DNA of 9,549 nucleotides from Candidatus Kapaibacterium sp. (GCA_938038165.1 CALHRB010000162.1:1-9549); one strand, 5' to 3'; shown: positions 1 through 6,642, counted from the first letter of the stretch. Notes: generated by a model not told the origin, from the sequence alone. A program made the numbers and translations.

Positions 1-50
1 GAGAACACAACATAAAATCAAATAGTAATTAATTTTTTATATACACATTC

Positions 51-55
51 AGGAG
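51..55 (+). promoter_or_regulatory. Shine-Dalgarno site of the HMG-CoA synthase gene
   Basis: AGGAG lies 6 nt before the ATG at 62, a strong canonical ribosome binding site. It fixes the start and is the first of three such sites in this operon. Most other genes in the window have no recognisable SD. Confidence 0.8.
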
Positions 56-61
56 AATTTT

Positions 62-1108
62 ATGGTTGGTATAGTTGGTTATGGAGCATATGTTCCCGCC
101 CACAGGATAAAATCCTCAACTATAGCAGAGCAATGGGGTTCAGATCCCTCAGCAATAGAAAGAGGTCTTCTTCTCATAGAAAAGACAGTTCCGGGGCAGG
201 ATGAAGATACAATTACTATCTCGGTTGCTGCTGCAAAAAATGCTTTGAAAAGGGCAAGAATTGACCCACAAAAAATTGGAGCCGTTTATATTGGTTCAGA
301 ATCTCACCCGTATGCCGTAAAACCGTCTGGAACGGTTTTAATAGATGCTCTTGGAATAGGACCTCATGTTCATGTCGCTGATTATGAATTTGCTTGCAAA
401 GCTGGTTCGGAAGCAATGTATGTTGCTTATAGCCATATAAAGTCAGGGGAAATGGAATATGCTTTGGGCATAGGTACCGATACATCGCAGGGAGCCCCTG
501 GCGATGCCCTTGAATTTTCTGCTTCTGCCGGTGGAGCAGCTTTTATTTTTGGAAAATCTAATGCTATTGCAGAAGTATTATTTACTCATTCATATACATC
601 AGATACTCCTGATTTCTGGCGAAGAGAATATCAGAGATATCCTCGGCATGGTGGCAGATTCACTGGTGAACCAGCATACTTCAAACACATTCTTGGTGCG
701 TCAAAAGCTATCCTTGAAAAATCCGGTATGAAAGCTTCTGACTTTGCTCACGCTGTTTTTCACATGCCAAACGGTAAGTTTCCACTAAAGGTTGGCAAAT
801 CACTCGGATTCACAAATGAACAAATGGAACAAGGATGGGTGGTTAACATAATGGGTAATACCTATTCCGGTTCCTCACCGACGGGTTTGACAGCAATACT
901 TGATGTTGCAAAGCCCGGTGATAAGATATTTATGTGTTCCTTTGGATCTGGTGCGGGGAGTGACTCTTTTATTTTTCAAGTAACTGACAAAATTCTTGAA
1001 GTTCAGGATTTAGCTCCTAAAACACGAGATCTGTTAAATAATAAAAAAATATATTTATCCTATGGTAAATATGCTTCATTTCGTAAAAAAATATTATTTA
1101 ATGACTAA
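62..1108 (+). CDS. Archaeal-type hydroxymethylglutaryl-CoA synthase
   Basis: A 348-residue protein that should condense acetyl-CoA with acetoacetyl-CoA to HMG-CoA in the cytosol. It is colinear with archaeal HMG-CoA synthases, a thiolase-fold family distinct from the bacterial MvaS and eukaryotic types. Visible family motifs are the N-terminal VGIVGYGAYVP, GSESHPYAVKP (E80), FACKAGS with the acyl-accepting C112, DTPDFWRREYQRYPRHGGRFTG near 181-202, and FHMPNGKFP with H234. The expected triad Glu80/Cys112/His234 is therefore present, and the length is normal for the archaeal form. The C-terminus (YLSYGKYASFRKK) also fits. The ATG at 62 is supported by an SD and by alignment of the first residues. 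The thiolase gene follows after 29 bp and DUF35 after that, the archaeal gene order. A KAS III-like ketosynthase is the main alternative, but these motifs argue against it. Confidence 0.92.
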   Translation: MVGIVGYGAYVPAHRIKSSTIAEQWGSDPSAIERGLLLIEKTVPGQDEDTITISVAAAKNALKRARIDPQKIGAVYIGSESHPYAVKPSGTVLIDALGIGPHVHVADYEFACKAGSEAMYVAYSHIKSGEMEYALGIGTDTSQGAPGDALEFSASAGGAAFIFGKSNAIAEVLFTHSYTSDTPDFWRREYQRYPRHGGRFTGEPAYFKHILGASKAILEKSGMKASDFAHAVFHMPNGKFPLKVGKSLGFTNEQMEQGWVVNIMGNTYSGSSPTGLTAILDVAKPGDKIFMCSFGSGAGSDSFIFQVTDKILEVQDLAPKTRDLLNNKKIYLSYGKYASFRKKILFND

Positions 1109-1127
1109 TTTAATTGAAAATAAATTC

Positions 1128-1132
1128 AGGAG
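1128..1132 (+). promoter_or_regulatory. Shine-Dalgarno site of the thiolase gene
   Basis: AGGAG lies 5 nt before the ATG at 1138. It selects that ATG over the in-frame TTG at 1114, which would add eight residues that are not typical of the family and has no SD. Confidence 0.78.
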
Positions 1133-1137
1133 AAATT

Positions 1138-2286
1138 ATGCGTGATGTTGCAATTATCGGCGTTGGAATGACCAAGTTCGGTGAACTTTGGGAGCAGGGA
1201 ATCAGGGACATGTTTGCTGAGGCTGCTATCAAAGCAATGGACGACGCCGGAGTAAAAAAAATTGATTCTTTCTATGTGGGAGCGATGTCGAGTGGATTAT
1301 ATACTTATCAGGAACACCTGAGTTCTCTGATGGCTGATTATATGGGTCAGATAGGGGTGCCCGGTCTTCACGTTGAATCTGCTTGTGCGTCAGGAGGCTC
1401 TGCTGTTCGTTCGGCTTTTATCGAAGTTGCTTCCGGTATCAGCGATATCGTTCTTGCAGGTGGTGTTGAAAAGATGTGGGATGTCGAAGATGGAACTATC
1501 GTTCTTGCTACTGCTGCAGATCAGGAATATGAGGCATATAATGGTGTAACTTTCCCGGGTTTATATGCTATGATCGCAAGGGTTTATATGGAAAAATATG
1601 GATTGACACGTGAGGAATTAGCACAAGTGCCAATAAAAAACCATAAACATTCAGTTAATAATCCGAATGCTCAATACCCTTTTGAATTAAGTTTGAATGA
1701 TGTTCTTAAGTCTTCTATGGTTGCCGATCCATTAAGATTAATGGACTGTTCACCAATAACTGACGGGGCTGCTGCTGTAATACTCTGCCCTTTGGATAGA
1801 GCAAAAGAGTTTACTGATAAACCTGTTAGAATAAGAGCCATTGGTGCAGCAACCGGACCAATTGCATTACATGACCACAAAGACCTTACACGTCTGGATG
1901 TAGTCAAACTCGCCGGCGACAGAGCCTACAAAATGGCAGGATTATCACCTTCGGATATTTCATTCGTTGAAGTTCACGACTGCTTTTCAATAGCTGAAAT
2001 TATCGTTGCCGAGGAACTTGGTTTCTTTGAATATGGTACAGCAGGTAAAGCAATTGCCGAAGGTCAGGGAACTTACGGCGGAAAGATAGTTATAAATCCA
2101 AGTGGCGGATTGAAAGCGAAAGGTCACCCTGTCGGAGCTACTGGGGTTGCTCAGGTTATTGAAGCTTATTATCAATTGTCAGGCAAAGCTGGAGCCCGTC
2201 AGGTTCCAAACGCTAAATTTGGAATGACCCAAAACATGGGTGGTTCCGGTGGTAGTTGTATTGTTCATATATTGGAGGCACTCTAA
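1138..2286 (+). CDS. Archaeal/SCP2-type thiolase (acetyl-CoA C-acetyltransferase)
   Basis: A 382-residue thiolase of the archaeal/SCP2-like branch, expected to condense two acetyl-CoA to acetoacetyl-CoA for the neighbouring HMG-CoA synthase. The N-terminus RDVAIIGVGMTKFGE is typical. The nucleophilic Cys is C83 in VESACASGGSA, the HDCF motif is at 280-283, and the GHPVGATG motif has H330. The classical C-terminal CxG loop of biosynthetic thiolases is replaced by GGSGGS, as usual in the SCP2-like group, where HDCF contributes to catalysis. The start is the ATG at 1138 with an SD. The stop TAA shares its last base with the ATG of the DUF35 gene, so translation is probably coupled. In archaea, thiolase, HMG-CoA synthase and DUF35 form one complex that pulls the unfavourable thiolase reaction forward. 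That role here is inferred from gene order; other beta-ketothiolase substrates are possible. Confidence 0.9.
   Translation: MRDVAIIGVGMTKFGELWEQGIRDMFAEAAIKAMDDAGVKKIDSFYVGAMSSGLYTYQEHLSSLMADYMGQIGVPGLHVESACASGGSAVRSAFIEVASGISDIVLAGGVEKMWDVEDGTIVLATAADQEYEAYNGVTFPGLYAMIARVYMEKYGLTREELAQVPIKNHKHSVNNPNAQYPFELSLNDVLKSSMVADPLRLMDCSPITDGAAAVILCPLDRAKEFTDKPVRIRAIGAATGPIALHDHKDLTRLDVVKLAGDRAYKMAGLSPSDISFVEVHDCFSIAEIIVAEELGFFEYGTAGKAIAEGQGTYGGKIVINPSGGLKAKGHPVGATGVAQVIEAYYQLSGKAGARQVPNAKFGMTQNMGGSGGSCIVHILEAL
2274..2278 (+). promoter_or_regulatory. Shine-Dalgarno site of the DUF35 gene
   Basis: GGAGG lies inside the end of the thiolase gene, 7 nt before the ATG at 2286. It selects this start over the upstream in-frame codon at 2256, which would add ten unrelated residues. 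Confidence 0.8.
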
Positions 2287-2675
2287 TGGCAGATAGCGCA
2301 AGATATCACAGAGAACGATTTCATCGTTATGCCCTCGAGGCTCAAAAGTTCGATAGCGGTTTTATTTCATTGCCAAATCGTTATATTGACCCTCATAGTG
2401 GTTCAAGAACCTACGAAAAAATAAATCTAAAAGGAACAGGAACGATTTTATCTTATACAATTATTTATATAGCTTCTGACCAATTTGCTCATACTACTCC
2501 TTATCCGGTTGCAATAATTGAAACCGACGAAGGAGCAAGAATAACGGCTATGGTTACTGATTGTGATATAAATGATGTGAAAATTGGTGCTCGGGTTGAA
2601 CTCGTCTTCCGTAAAATTTTGGAAGAAGGAGAATCCGGTATAATTAATTATGGATACAAAGCCGTATTAATTTAA
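2286..2675 (+). CDS. DUF35 OB-fold protein lacking its zinc-ribbon cysteines
   Basis: A 129-residue DUF35-family protein. In archaea this partner bridges thiolase and HMG-CoA synthase and helps form the shared CoA site. Residues 1-20 resemble the family's N-terminal helix (RYHRERFHRYAL). Residues 21-41 sit where a rubredoxin-like zinc ribbon (C-x2-C ... C-x2-C) normally lies, but read KFDSGFISLPNR...IDPHSGSR, with no cysteine. Residues 50-127 match the OB fold: GTGTILSYTIIYIA, PYPVAIIETDEGARI, VKIGARVELVF and a terminal YGYKAV. The only Cys in the protein is C93, in the OB fold. The ATG overlaps the thiolase stop by one base and has a strong SD, so it is the last gene of the operon. Family identity rests on the OB-fold pattern and neighbours; the scaffold role is inferred. 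Confidence 0.85.
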   Translation: MADSARYHRERFHRYALEAQKFDSGFISLPNRYIDPHSGSRTYEKINLKGTGTILSYTIIYIASDQFAHTTPYPVAIIETDEGARITAMVTDCDINDVKIGARVELVFRKILEEGESGIINYGYKAVLI

Positions 2676-2736
2676 TTCATTGTTCTGATTTTATAACTTT
2701 ATCAGGTTTCAATTTTTTAAATGTCTGAAAAGATTT

Positions 2737-2768
2737 TGTAGGGGTAAATAGCGATGTTTACCCCTACA
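2737..2768. terminator. Perfect 12-bp-stem hairpin between convergent genes
   Basis: TGTAGGGGTAAA (2737-2748) is exactly mirrored at 2757-2768 around an 8-nt loop. It lies between the DUF35 stop at 2675 and the convergent glycyl-tRNA synthetase stop at 2823. The + strand side continues into TTTATTTCTTAATTTTC, which could serve as a U-rich tail; the - strand side has AAATCTTTTC. A bidirectional terminator is the simplest reading. The TGTAGGGG ends also resemble dispersed palindromic repeats common in environmental bacterial genomes, so it could be one such unit. Confidence 0.6.
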
Positions 2769-2822
2769 TTTATTTCTTAATTTTCTTTATAATTTCATGT
2801 AATTGAGATATGAAAAAGTATA

Positions 2823-4241
2823 TCAAGCTAATCTTTCATCGAGATAATTCTTGATATTGCTTTCTGAAACTCTGTCCTGAAGCATAGAATCGCGATTACG
2901 GATTGTAACCGAACCATCTTCAAGAGTTTGACTATCAATTGTGATGCAAAATGGAGTTCCAATTTCATCCTGTCTTCGATATCTTCTGCCAATAGCACCC
3001 GATGAATCAAATTGAGCCCTGAAATTTTTATGTAAATCTTTGTAAATTTTTTCGGCTAATTCAGGCATACCATCCCGATTGACTAAAGGAAACACAGCAA
3101 CACTAATAGGTGCGAGTTTGCTATTTAAATGCAAAACAGTCCTTTTTTCTGTTTTTCCATTTTCGCCAATTACATCTTCTTCGTCGTAAGAGTCACATAA
3201 GAATGCCATAAAAGAACGAGTTACTCCACCGGAGGTTTCAACAACGTAAGGTATATAACGTTCGTTATTTACTGAATCAACATATTCCATTTTTTTGCCG
3301 GAAAATTCCTGATGGTTTCTAAGGTCGAAATCTGTTCGGGAATGAATACCTTCGATTTCGCCCCAACCCCAGGGAAATTTGAATTCAATGTCCACAGCTT
3401 TATTTGCATAATGAGCTAATTTATCGTGGTCTTTGAATTTCAAGTTTTCCTGTTTAATACCTAATTGCAAATACCAGCTGAACCGTTGTTCTTTCCAATA
3501 TTCATACCATTCAAATTCATTACCGGGTTTGACAAAATACTGCATTTCCATTTGTTCAAATTCACGTGTTCTGAAGAGAAAATTTTTAGTGTTTATTTCA
3601 TTTCTAAAAGCTTTACCAATTTGAGCTATTCCAAAAGGTATTTTCTGTCTTGTTGTTTGCAAAACAGTATTGAAATTTACAAAAATGCCTTGGGCTGATT
3701 CGGGTCTTAGATAAACAACGCTGCCATTGTCTTCAACGGGACCAATGAATGTTTTGAACATTAAATTGAAATTTCTGACCTCAGTCCAATCTTTTGTGCC
3801 CGAGACTGGATCGGGAATTTCATATTGAATAATAATATTATAATAGTCAGAGGGTTCTTTTGCCTGAGATAGCTTAGCTTCAATTTCATCTGCTAAATTG
3901 TCTTTTTTTTTATTCCTTAGTCTAACAATGAATTCTTCGATAAGATTATCTGCACGAAATCTTGCTTTGCTGGTTTTATTATCTATCATTGGGTCGCTGA
4001 ATTGAGCAATATGTCCACTTGCTTCCCAGGTTCTTGGGTGCATAAGAATTGAAGCATCAACTCCTTCAATATCATCTCTGTATGTCATCGACTTCCACCA
4101 TAAATCTTTCAGGTTTCTTAACATTTCAACACCCAAAGGACCAAAATCCCAACACCCGTTAAGACCTCCATAGATTTCAGAAGATTGGAACACAAAACCT
4201 CGTCTTTTTGCCAATGAAATTATAGTATCAAGTTTTACCAT
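2823..4241 (-). CDS. glyQS: Glycyl-tRNA synthetase, single-chain (alpha2) type
   Basis: A 472-residue class II aminoacyl-tRNA synthetase that charges tRNA-Gly in the cytosol. It is the homodimeric form shared with archaea and eukaryotes, not the alpha2beta2 GlyQ/GlyS form of E. coli. Key blocks are RRGFVFQSSEIYGG (13-26) and DFGPLG (32-37), the PRTWEASGH stretch at 69-77, and FRADNLIEEF at 95-104. YLRPESAQGIF is at 177-187. Motif 2 spans about 205-236 with FRNEI and RTREFEQME, and motif 3 about 334-350 with ETSGGVTRSFMAF. The C-terminal anticodon-binding domain covers about 370-470 and contains LAPISVAVFPL and GRRYRRQDEIGTPF. The length is normal. The ATG at 4241 gives the usual short N-terminus; no clear SD is present. 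It diverges from rimM across a 119-bp gap and converges on the HMG-CoA operon. Confidence 0.97.
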   Translation of the reverse strand: MVKLDTIISLAKRRGFVFQSSEIYGGLNGCWDFGPLGVEMLRNLKDLWWKSMTYRDDIEGVDASILMHPRTWEASGHIAQFSDPMIDNKTSKARFRADNLIEEFIVRLRNKKKDNLADEIEAKLSQAKEPSDYYNIIIQYEIPDPVSGTKDWTEVRNFNLMFKTFIGPVEDNGSVVYLRPESAQGIFVNFNTVLQTTRQKIPFGIAQIGKAFRNEINTKNFLFRTREFEQMEMQYFVKPGNEFEWYEYWKEQRFSWYLQLGIKQENLKFKDHDKLAHYANKAVDIEFKFPWGWGEIEGIHSRTDFDLRNHQEFSGKKMEYVDSVNNERYIPYVVETSGGVTRSFMAFLCDSYDEEDVIGENGKTEKRTVLHLNSKLAPISVAVFPLVNRDGMPELAEKIYKDLHKNFRAQFDSSGAIGRRYRRQDEIGTPFCITIDSQTLEDGSVTIRNRDSMLQDRVSESNIKNYLDERLA

Positions 4242-4265
4242 TTTTCTTGAAATATTATATTTTTT

Positions 4266-4296
4266 ATAATAAATTTAAACTGTTTAGAGATGTCTA
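4266..4296 (-). promoter_or_regulatory. Possible promoter of the glycyl-tRNA synthetase gene
   Basis: Read on the - strand, TAGACA (4291-4296) and TATTAT (4266-4271) each match the sigma-70 consensus at five of six positions, with a 19-bp spacer. The distance to the ATG at 4241 is plausible. In such AT-rich DNA this is weak evidence, and no Bacteroidota-type TTTG/TAnnTTTG pair was found. Confidence 0.25.
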
Positions 4297-4360
4297 TAAA
4301 CAAAATTTATTTTCTTTCGTATTTTGTTGTTGAAATTTTAATTTTATTTTCAAGCAATTT

Positions 4361-4927
4361 ATGTGTTGGGGTTCTGATAATAATTATGTTTATTTGGGTA
4401 CAATTGATCATTATAATAAGAATTTAAATCTAATTAAGCTTAAAGACATTGCTGAGGGATATCAGATAAAGGAAAATTGCGGGGAAATCAATATTGGTTT
4501 TTCAAGAAATTTTCTCGAAAAAATAAAGGTAAAAAATTTTGAATGTTACGAAAATAAAATTGTTATATTTTTAAGCGAAAATTTTATTTACGAAAATGAT
4601 TATTTTATTAATAAAGCTGTTTTTGTCCCTGAAAAATATATTATAAACGTAAAACCCGACTATTATTTGGTTAAAGATTTAATTGATTGCAAGGTGATAG
4701 ACAATGAGACAGGCAGGTTTATTGGTAAAATATCCGATGTAAGCATTCTTCCCGGAAATGATGTTTGGTTTGTTGATACTGACGCAGGCGAAATTCCACT
4801 TCCGGTAATTAAAGATGTTATCCAAAAAGTTGATATTGAAGCAAAATGTGTCTATGTCAGATTACTTGACGGATTGATTGATTTGACAATAACAAACAAA
4901 GATGAAGAAAATCAGAGAAAATACTAA
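4361..4927 (+). CDS. rimM: Ribosome maturation factor RimM (diverged N-terminal domain)
   Basis: A 188-residue protein recognised as RimM, which binds ribosomal protein S19 and assists maturation of the 30S head. The C-terminal PRC-barrel at about 101-174 is clear: YLVKDLIDCKVID, then GKISDVSILPGNDVWFVDT, IPLPVIKDVIQKVDI and the terminal LLDGLIDL. The N-terminal domain is much weaker: the usual vGkI...G.kGEv start is reduced to YLGTIDHYNKNLNLIKL. The gene is very AT-rich by eye compared with the HMG-CoA operon. The ATG at 4361 is the only ATG near the start of the frame, since an in-frame TGA lies at 4331; no SD is seen. trmD follows after 7 bp, a classic pairing that strengthens the call. 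rpsP, often next door, is not adjacent. Confidence 0.85.
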   Translation: MCWGSDNNYVYLGTIDHYNKNLNLIKLKDIAEGYQIKENCGEINIGFSRNFLEKIKVKNFECYENKIVIFLSENFIYENDYFINKAVFVPEKYIINVKPDYYLVKDLIDCKVIDNETGRFIGKISDVSILPGNDVWFVDTDAGEIPLPVIKDVIQKVDIEAKCVYVRLLDGLIDLTITNKDEENQRKY

Positions 4928-4930
4928 GGA
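4926..4930 (+). promoter_or_regulatory. Shine-Dalgarno site of trmD
   Basis: AAGGA overlaps the rimM stop codon and lies 4 nt before the ATG at 4935. It supports that start over the in-frame ATG at 4902, which lies inside rimM and would add eleven residues not found in TrmD. Confidence 0.65.
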
Positions 4931-4934
4931 CATT

Positions 4935-5621
4935 ATGACTATTGATGTAATTACTGCACATCCGGCAATGTTCGAGTCGGTTTTAAAAACAAGCATCATA
5001 AAAATAGCTCAGCAGAAGAAGATTGTCAAAATCAATTTACACAATCTACATGACTATGCTGATGATAAATTCAAACACATTGACGACACTCCATATGGCG
5101 GTGGTGCAGGAATGATAATCAAATGCGAGCCAGTTTTTAAATGCACAGAAAAATTAACCGAAGAAAGACAATATGATGATATTATTTTTATGACTGCTGA
5201 TGGGGAACCGCTCAACCAGAGAATAGCCAACGAAATTTCAATGAAAAAAAACATAATAATTCTTGCGGGACACTACAAAGGAATTGATCAAAGAATAAGA
5301 GACAGCCTTGTTACAAGGGAAATTTCAATTGGTGATTATGTACTAAGTGGTGGAGAGCTACCTGCAATGGTTTTAATAGATGCAGTTGTAAGGTTGGTTC
5401 CCGGTGTGCTTGGTAATTCAGAATCAGCATTGGAAGATTCTTTCCAGAATGGCTTACTCGAAGCACCATATTATACCAAACCAGCCAACTTCAGGGGAAT
5501 GAAAGTTCCCGAAGTTCTTTTGAGCGGTAATCACAAAGAAATCAGCCAATGGCGTGAGCAACAATCGTTACTGAAAACCCTAGAAAGAAGACCAGATTTA
5601 ATAAACGATAAAAATGAATGA
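4935..5621 (+). CDS. trmD: tRNA (guanine37-N1)-methyltransferase TrmD
   Basis: A 228-residue SPOUT methyltransferase that makes m1G37 in tRNAs with G36-G37, using S-adenosylmethionine, which protects the reading frame. Diagnostic blocks are DVITAHPAMF (4-13), DDTPYGGGAGM (50-60), the trefoil-knot segments TADGEP (87-92), AGHYKGID (111-118) and SIGDYVLSGGELPAM (131-145), then RLVPGVLG (153-160) with the conserved Arg. ALEDSF (165-170) holds the catalytic Asp (D168), and LLSGNHKEI with RRPDL follows near the C-terminus. E. coli has GRYEG where this protein has GHYKG, a variant I recall from Bacteroidota. The C-terminus is shorter than in E. coli but complete. It is translated just after rimM, probably from one transcript. 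It converges on mazG with 13 bp between stops. Confidence 0.96.
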   Translation: MTIDVITAHPAMFESVLKTSIIKIAQQKKIVKINLHNLHDYADDKFKHIDDTPYGGGAGMIIKCEPVFKCTEKLTEERQYDDIIFMTADGEPLNQRIANEISMKKNIIILAGHYKGIDQRIRDSLVTREISIGDYVLSGGELPAMVLIDAVVRLVPGVLGNSESALEDSFQNGLLEAPYYTKPANFRGMKVPEVLLSGNHKEISQWREQQSLLKTLERRPDLINDKNE

Positions 5622-5634
5622 CTCAAAGAATCAA

Positions 5635-6447
5635 TCAGATTTTAATTTCTTTTTTTGATTCATCCCAAATAGCATCCATCTCTTCGAGGGTCATATCACT
5701 CAATTTTTTGTTGCTTTCTTTGGCTCTTTGTTCAATATACTGAAATCTTTTGATGAATTTATTATTTGTCAATTGAAGTGATTCTTCAGCCACAACCCCC
5801 TCGAAACGACAAGCATTAACGATAGAGAAGAGCAGGTCCCCGATTTCTTCTGTTTTATTATCAATTTTATCTTCGAGCAATGCTTTTTTTAATTCTTGCA
5901 TTTCTTCCTCGACTTTAATCCAGACATCTTCCTTTTTCTGCCAATCAAAGCCAACTCTTGAAGCCTTATGCTGTATTCGTTCTGCTCTTAATAGCGATGG
6001 TAAAATTGAAGGAACGCCATCGAGAGCAGAATTCTTCCCTTCTTTTTTCTTTAAATTCTCCCAATTTTCAACGACTTCTTCTTCGCCCGAAACTTCGAGC
6101 CCGCCGAAGACATGAGGATGTCTGAAAATAAGTTTATCCTGTATCCTTTTGATGACATCCATCAAATTGAAATAACCTTTTTCCTCAGCCATAACGCTGT
6201 GCATTATTATATGAAGCAATAGATCACCTAATTCCTTAGATAATTCCTGGTAATCTTTGTTATGTATAGCATCAATTGTTTCGTAAACTTCTTCAACCAT
6301 CAAATGTGCAATTGATTCTATTGACTGTTTTTTATCCCAAGGACATTCCTTCCTGAGTATTCTGATTATTTCAACTAATGTTTCAAATTGATCTTTTATT
6401 TCTTCTGGATTTTTGGCTTTTGGTATAGGTGTAATGTTATCTGACAT
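5635..6447 (-). CDS. mazG: Nucleoside triphosphate pyrophosphohydrolase MazG
   Basis: A 270-residue all-alpha NTP pyrophosphohydrolase that hydrolyses (d)NTPs to NMP and pyrophosphate and clears aberrant nucleotides. Two MazG domains are visible. The first, about 22-115, has the CPWDKKQS signature, the metal-binding EEVYE (52-56), ELGD (72-75) and KLIFRHPHVFG. The second, about 160-245, has RVGFDWQ, EEEMQEL (180-186) and EIGDLLFS (201-208). The length matches the two-domain E. coli type. I chose the ATG at 6447 over the in-frame TTG at 6462; neither has an SD, and SDNITPIPK is a more usual beginning. No function can be read from its neighbours; it stands alone on the - strand between trmD and the SDR gene. 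Confidence 0.95.
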   Translation of the reverse strand: MSDNITPIPKAKNPEEIKDQFETLVEIIRILRKECPWDKKQSIESIAHLMVEEVYETIDAIHNKDYQELSKELGDLLLHIIMHSVMAEEKGYFNLMDVIKRIQDKLIFRHPHVFGGLEVSGEEEVVENWENLKKKEGKNSALDGVPSILPSLLRAERIQHKASRVGFDWQKKEDVWIKVEEEMQELKKALLEDKIDNKTEEIGDLLFSIVNACRFEGVVAEESLQLTNNKFIKRFQYIEQRAKESNKKLSDMTLEEMDAIWDESKKEIKI

Positions 6448-6558
6448 TTTAAAACTAATCAATTTAAAAAAAACAATTAAACGTTATGAAGTTTAAAATA
6501 GTGAGTTCCCAGAGCAAAAGAATTAAATTAATTTTTTATGAATATTAAATTTTTTTAT

Positions 6559-6587
6559 TTATAAAACAAATAATATTTTTGTAAAAT
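6559..6587 (+). promoter_or_regulatory. Possible promoter upstream of the leader terminator and SDR gene
   Basis: TAAAAT (6582-6587) is a five-of-six match to a -10 box, with TTATAA (6559-6564) a weak -35 at 17 bp. A transcript from here would start near 6594 and carry the hairpin at 6608-6628 in its leader. The surroundings are extremely AT-rich, so the match may be chance. Confidence 0.25.
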
Positions 6588-6607
6588 TCTTAAATGAATT
6601 GAATGAC

Positions 6608-6633
6608 AGCATCTCTTAAAAAGATGCTTTTTT
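6608..6633 (+). terminator. Intrinsic terminator just upstream of the SDR gene
   Basis: AGCATCT (6608-6614) pairs perfectly with AGATGCT (6622-6628) across a 7-nt loop and is followed at once by five further T (6629-6633). The polarity is + strand only, since the other side has no U tract. It ends 9 bp before the ATG at 6643. No + strand gene lies upstream to be terminated, because mazG is on the other strand. It therefore fits a leader attenuator for the SDR gene or the end of a short leader RNA. Confidence 0.7.
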
Positions 6634-6642
6634 ATAACATTT

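Noticed and set aside
216..485. 89-residue - strand open frame inside the HMG-CoA synthase gene
   Set aside because: Antisense shadow of a gene with full family motifs; no independent support.
2685..2706. CTGAT...ATCAG inverted repeat after DUF35 as a second terminator
   Set aside because: The stem is five base pairs with an 11-nt AT loop; the strong hairpin at 2737-2768 explains the region better.
5628..5661. Inverted GAATCAA/TTGATTC around the trmD-mazG convergent stops
   Set aside because: The arms are only 7 bp with a 20-nt loop in AT-rich DNA, too weak to call a terminator.
6486..6548. Small 20-codon + strand frame (MKFKIVSSQS...) in the spacer before the SDR gene
   Set aside because: No SD, no recognisable similarity, and AT-rich spacers produce such frames often. 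It could be a leader peptide given the terminator downstream, but nothing in its codons shows that.
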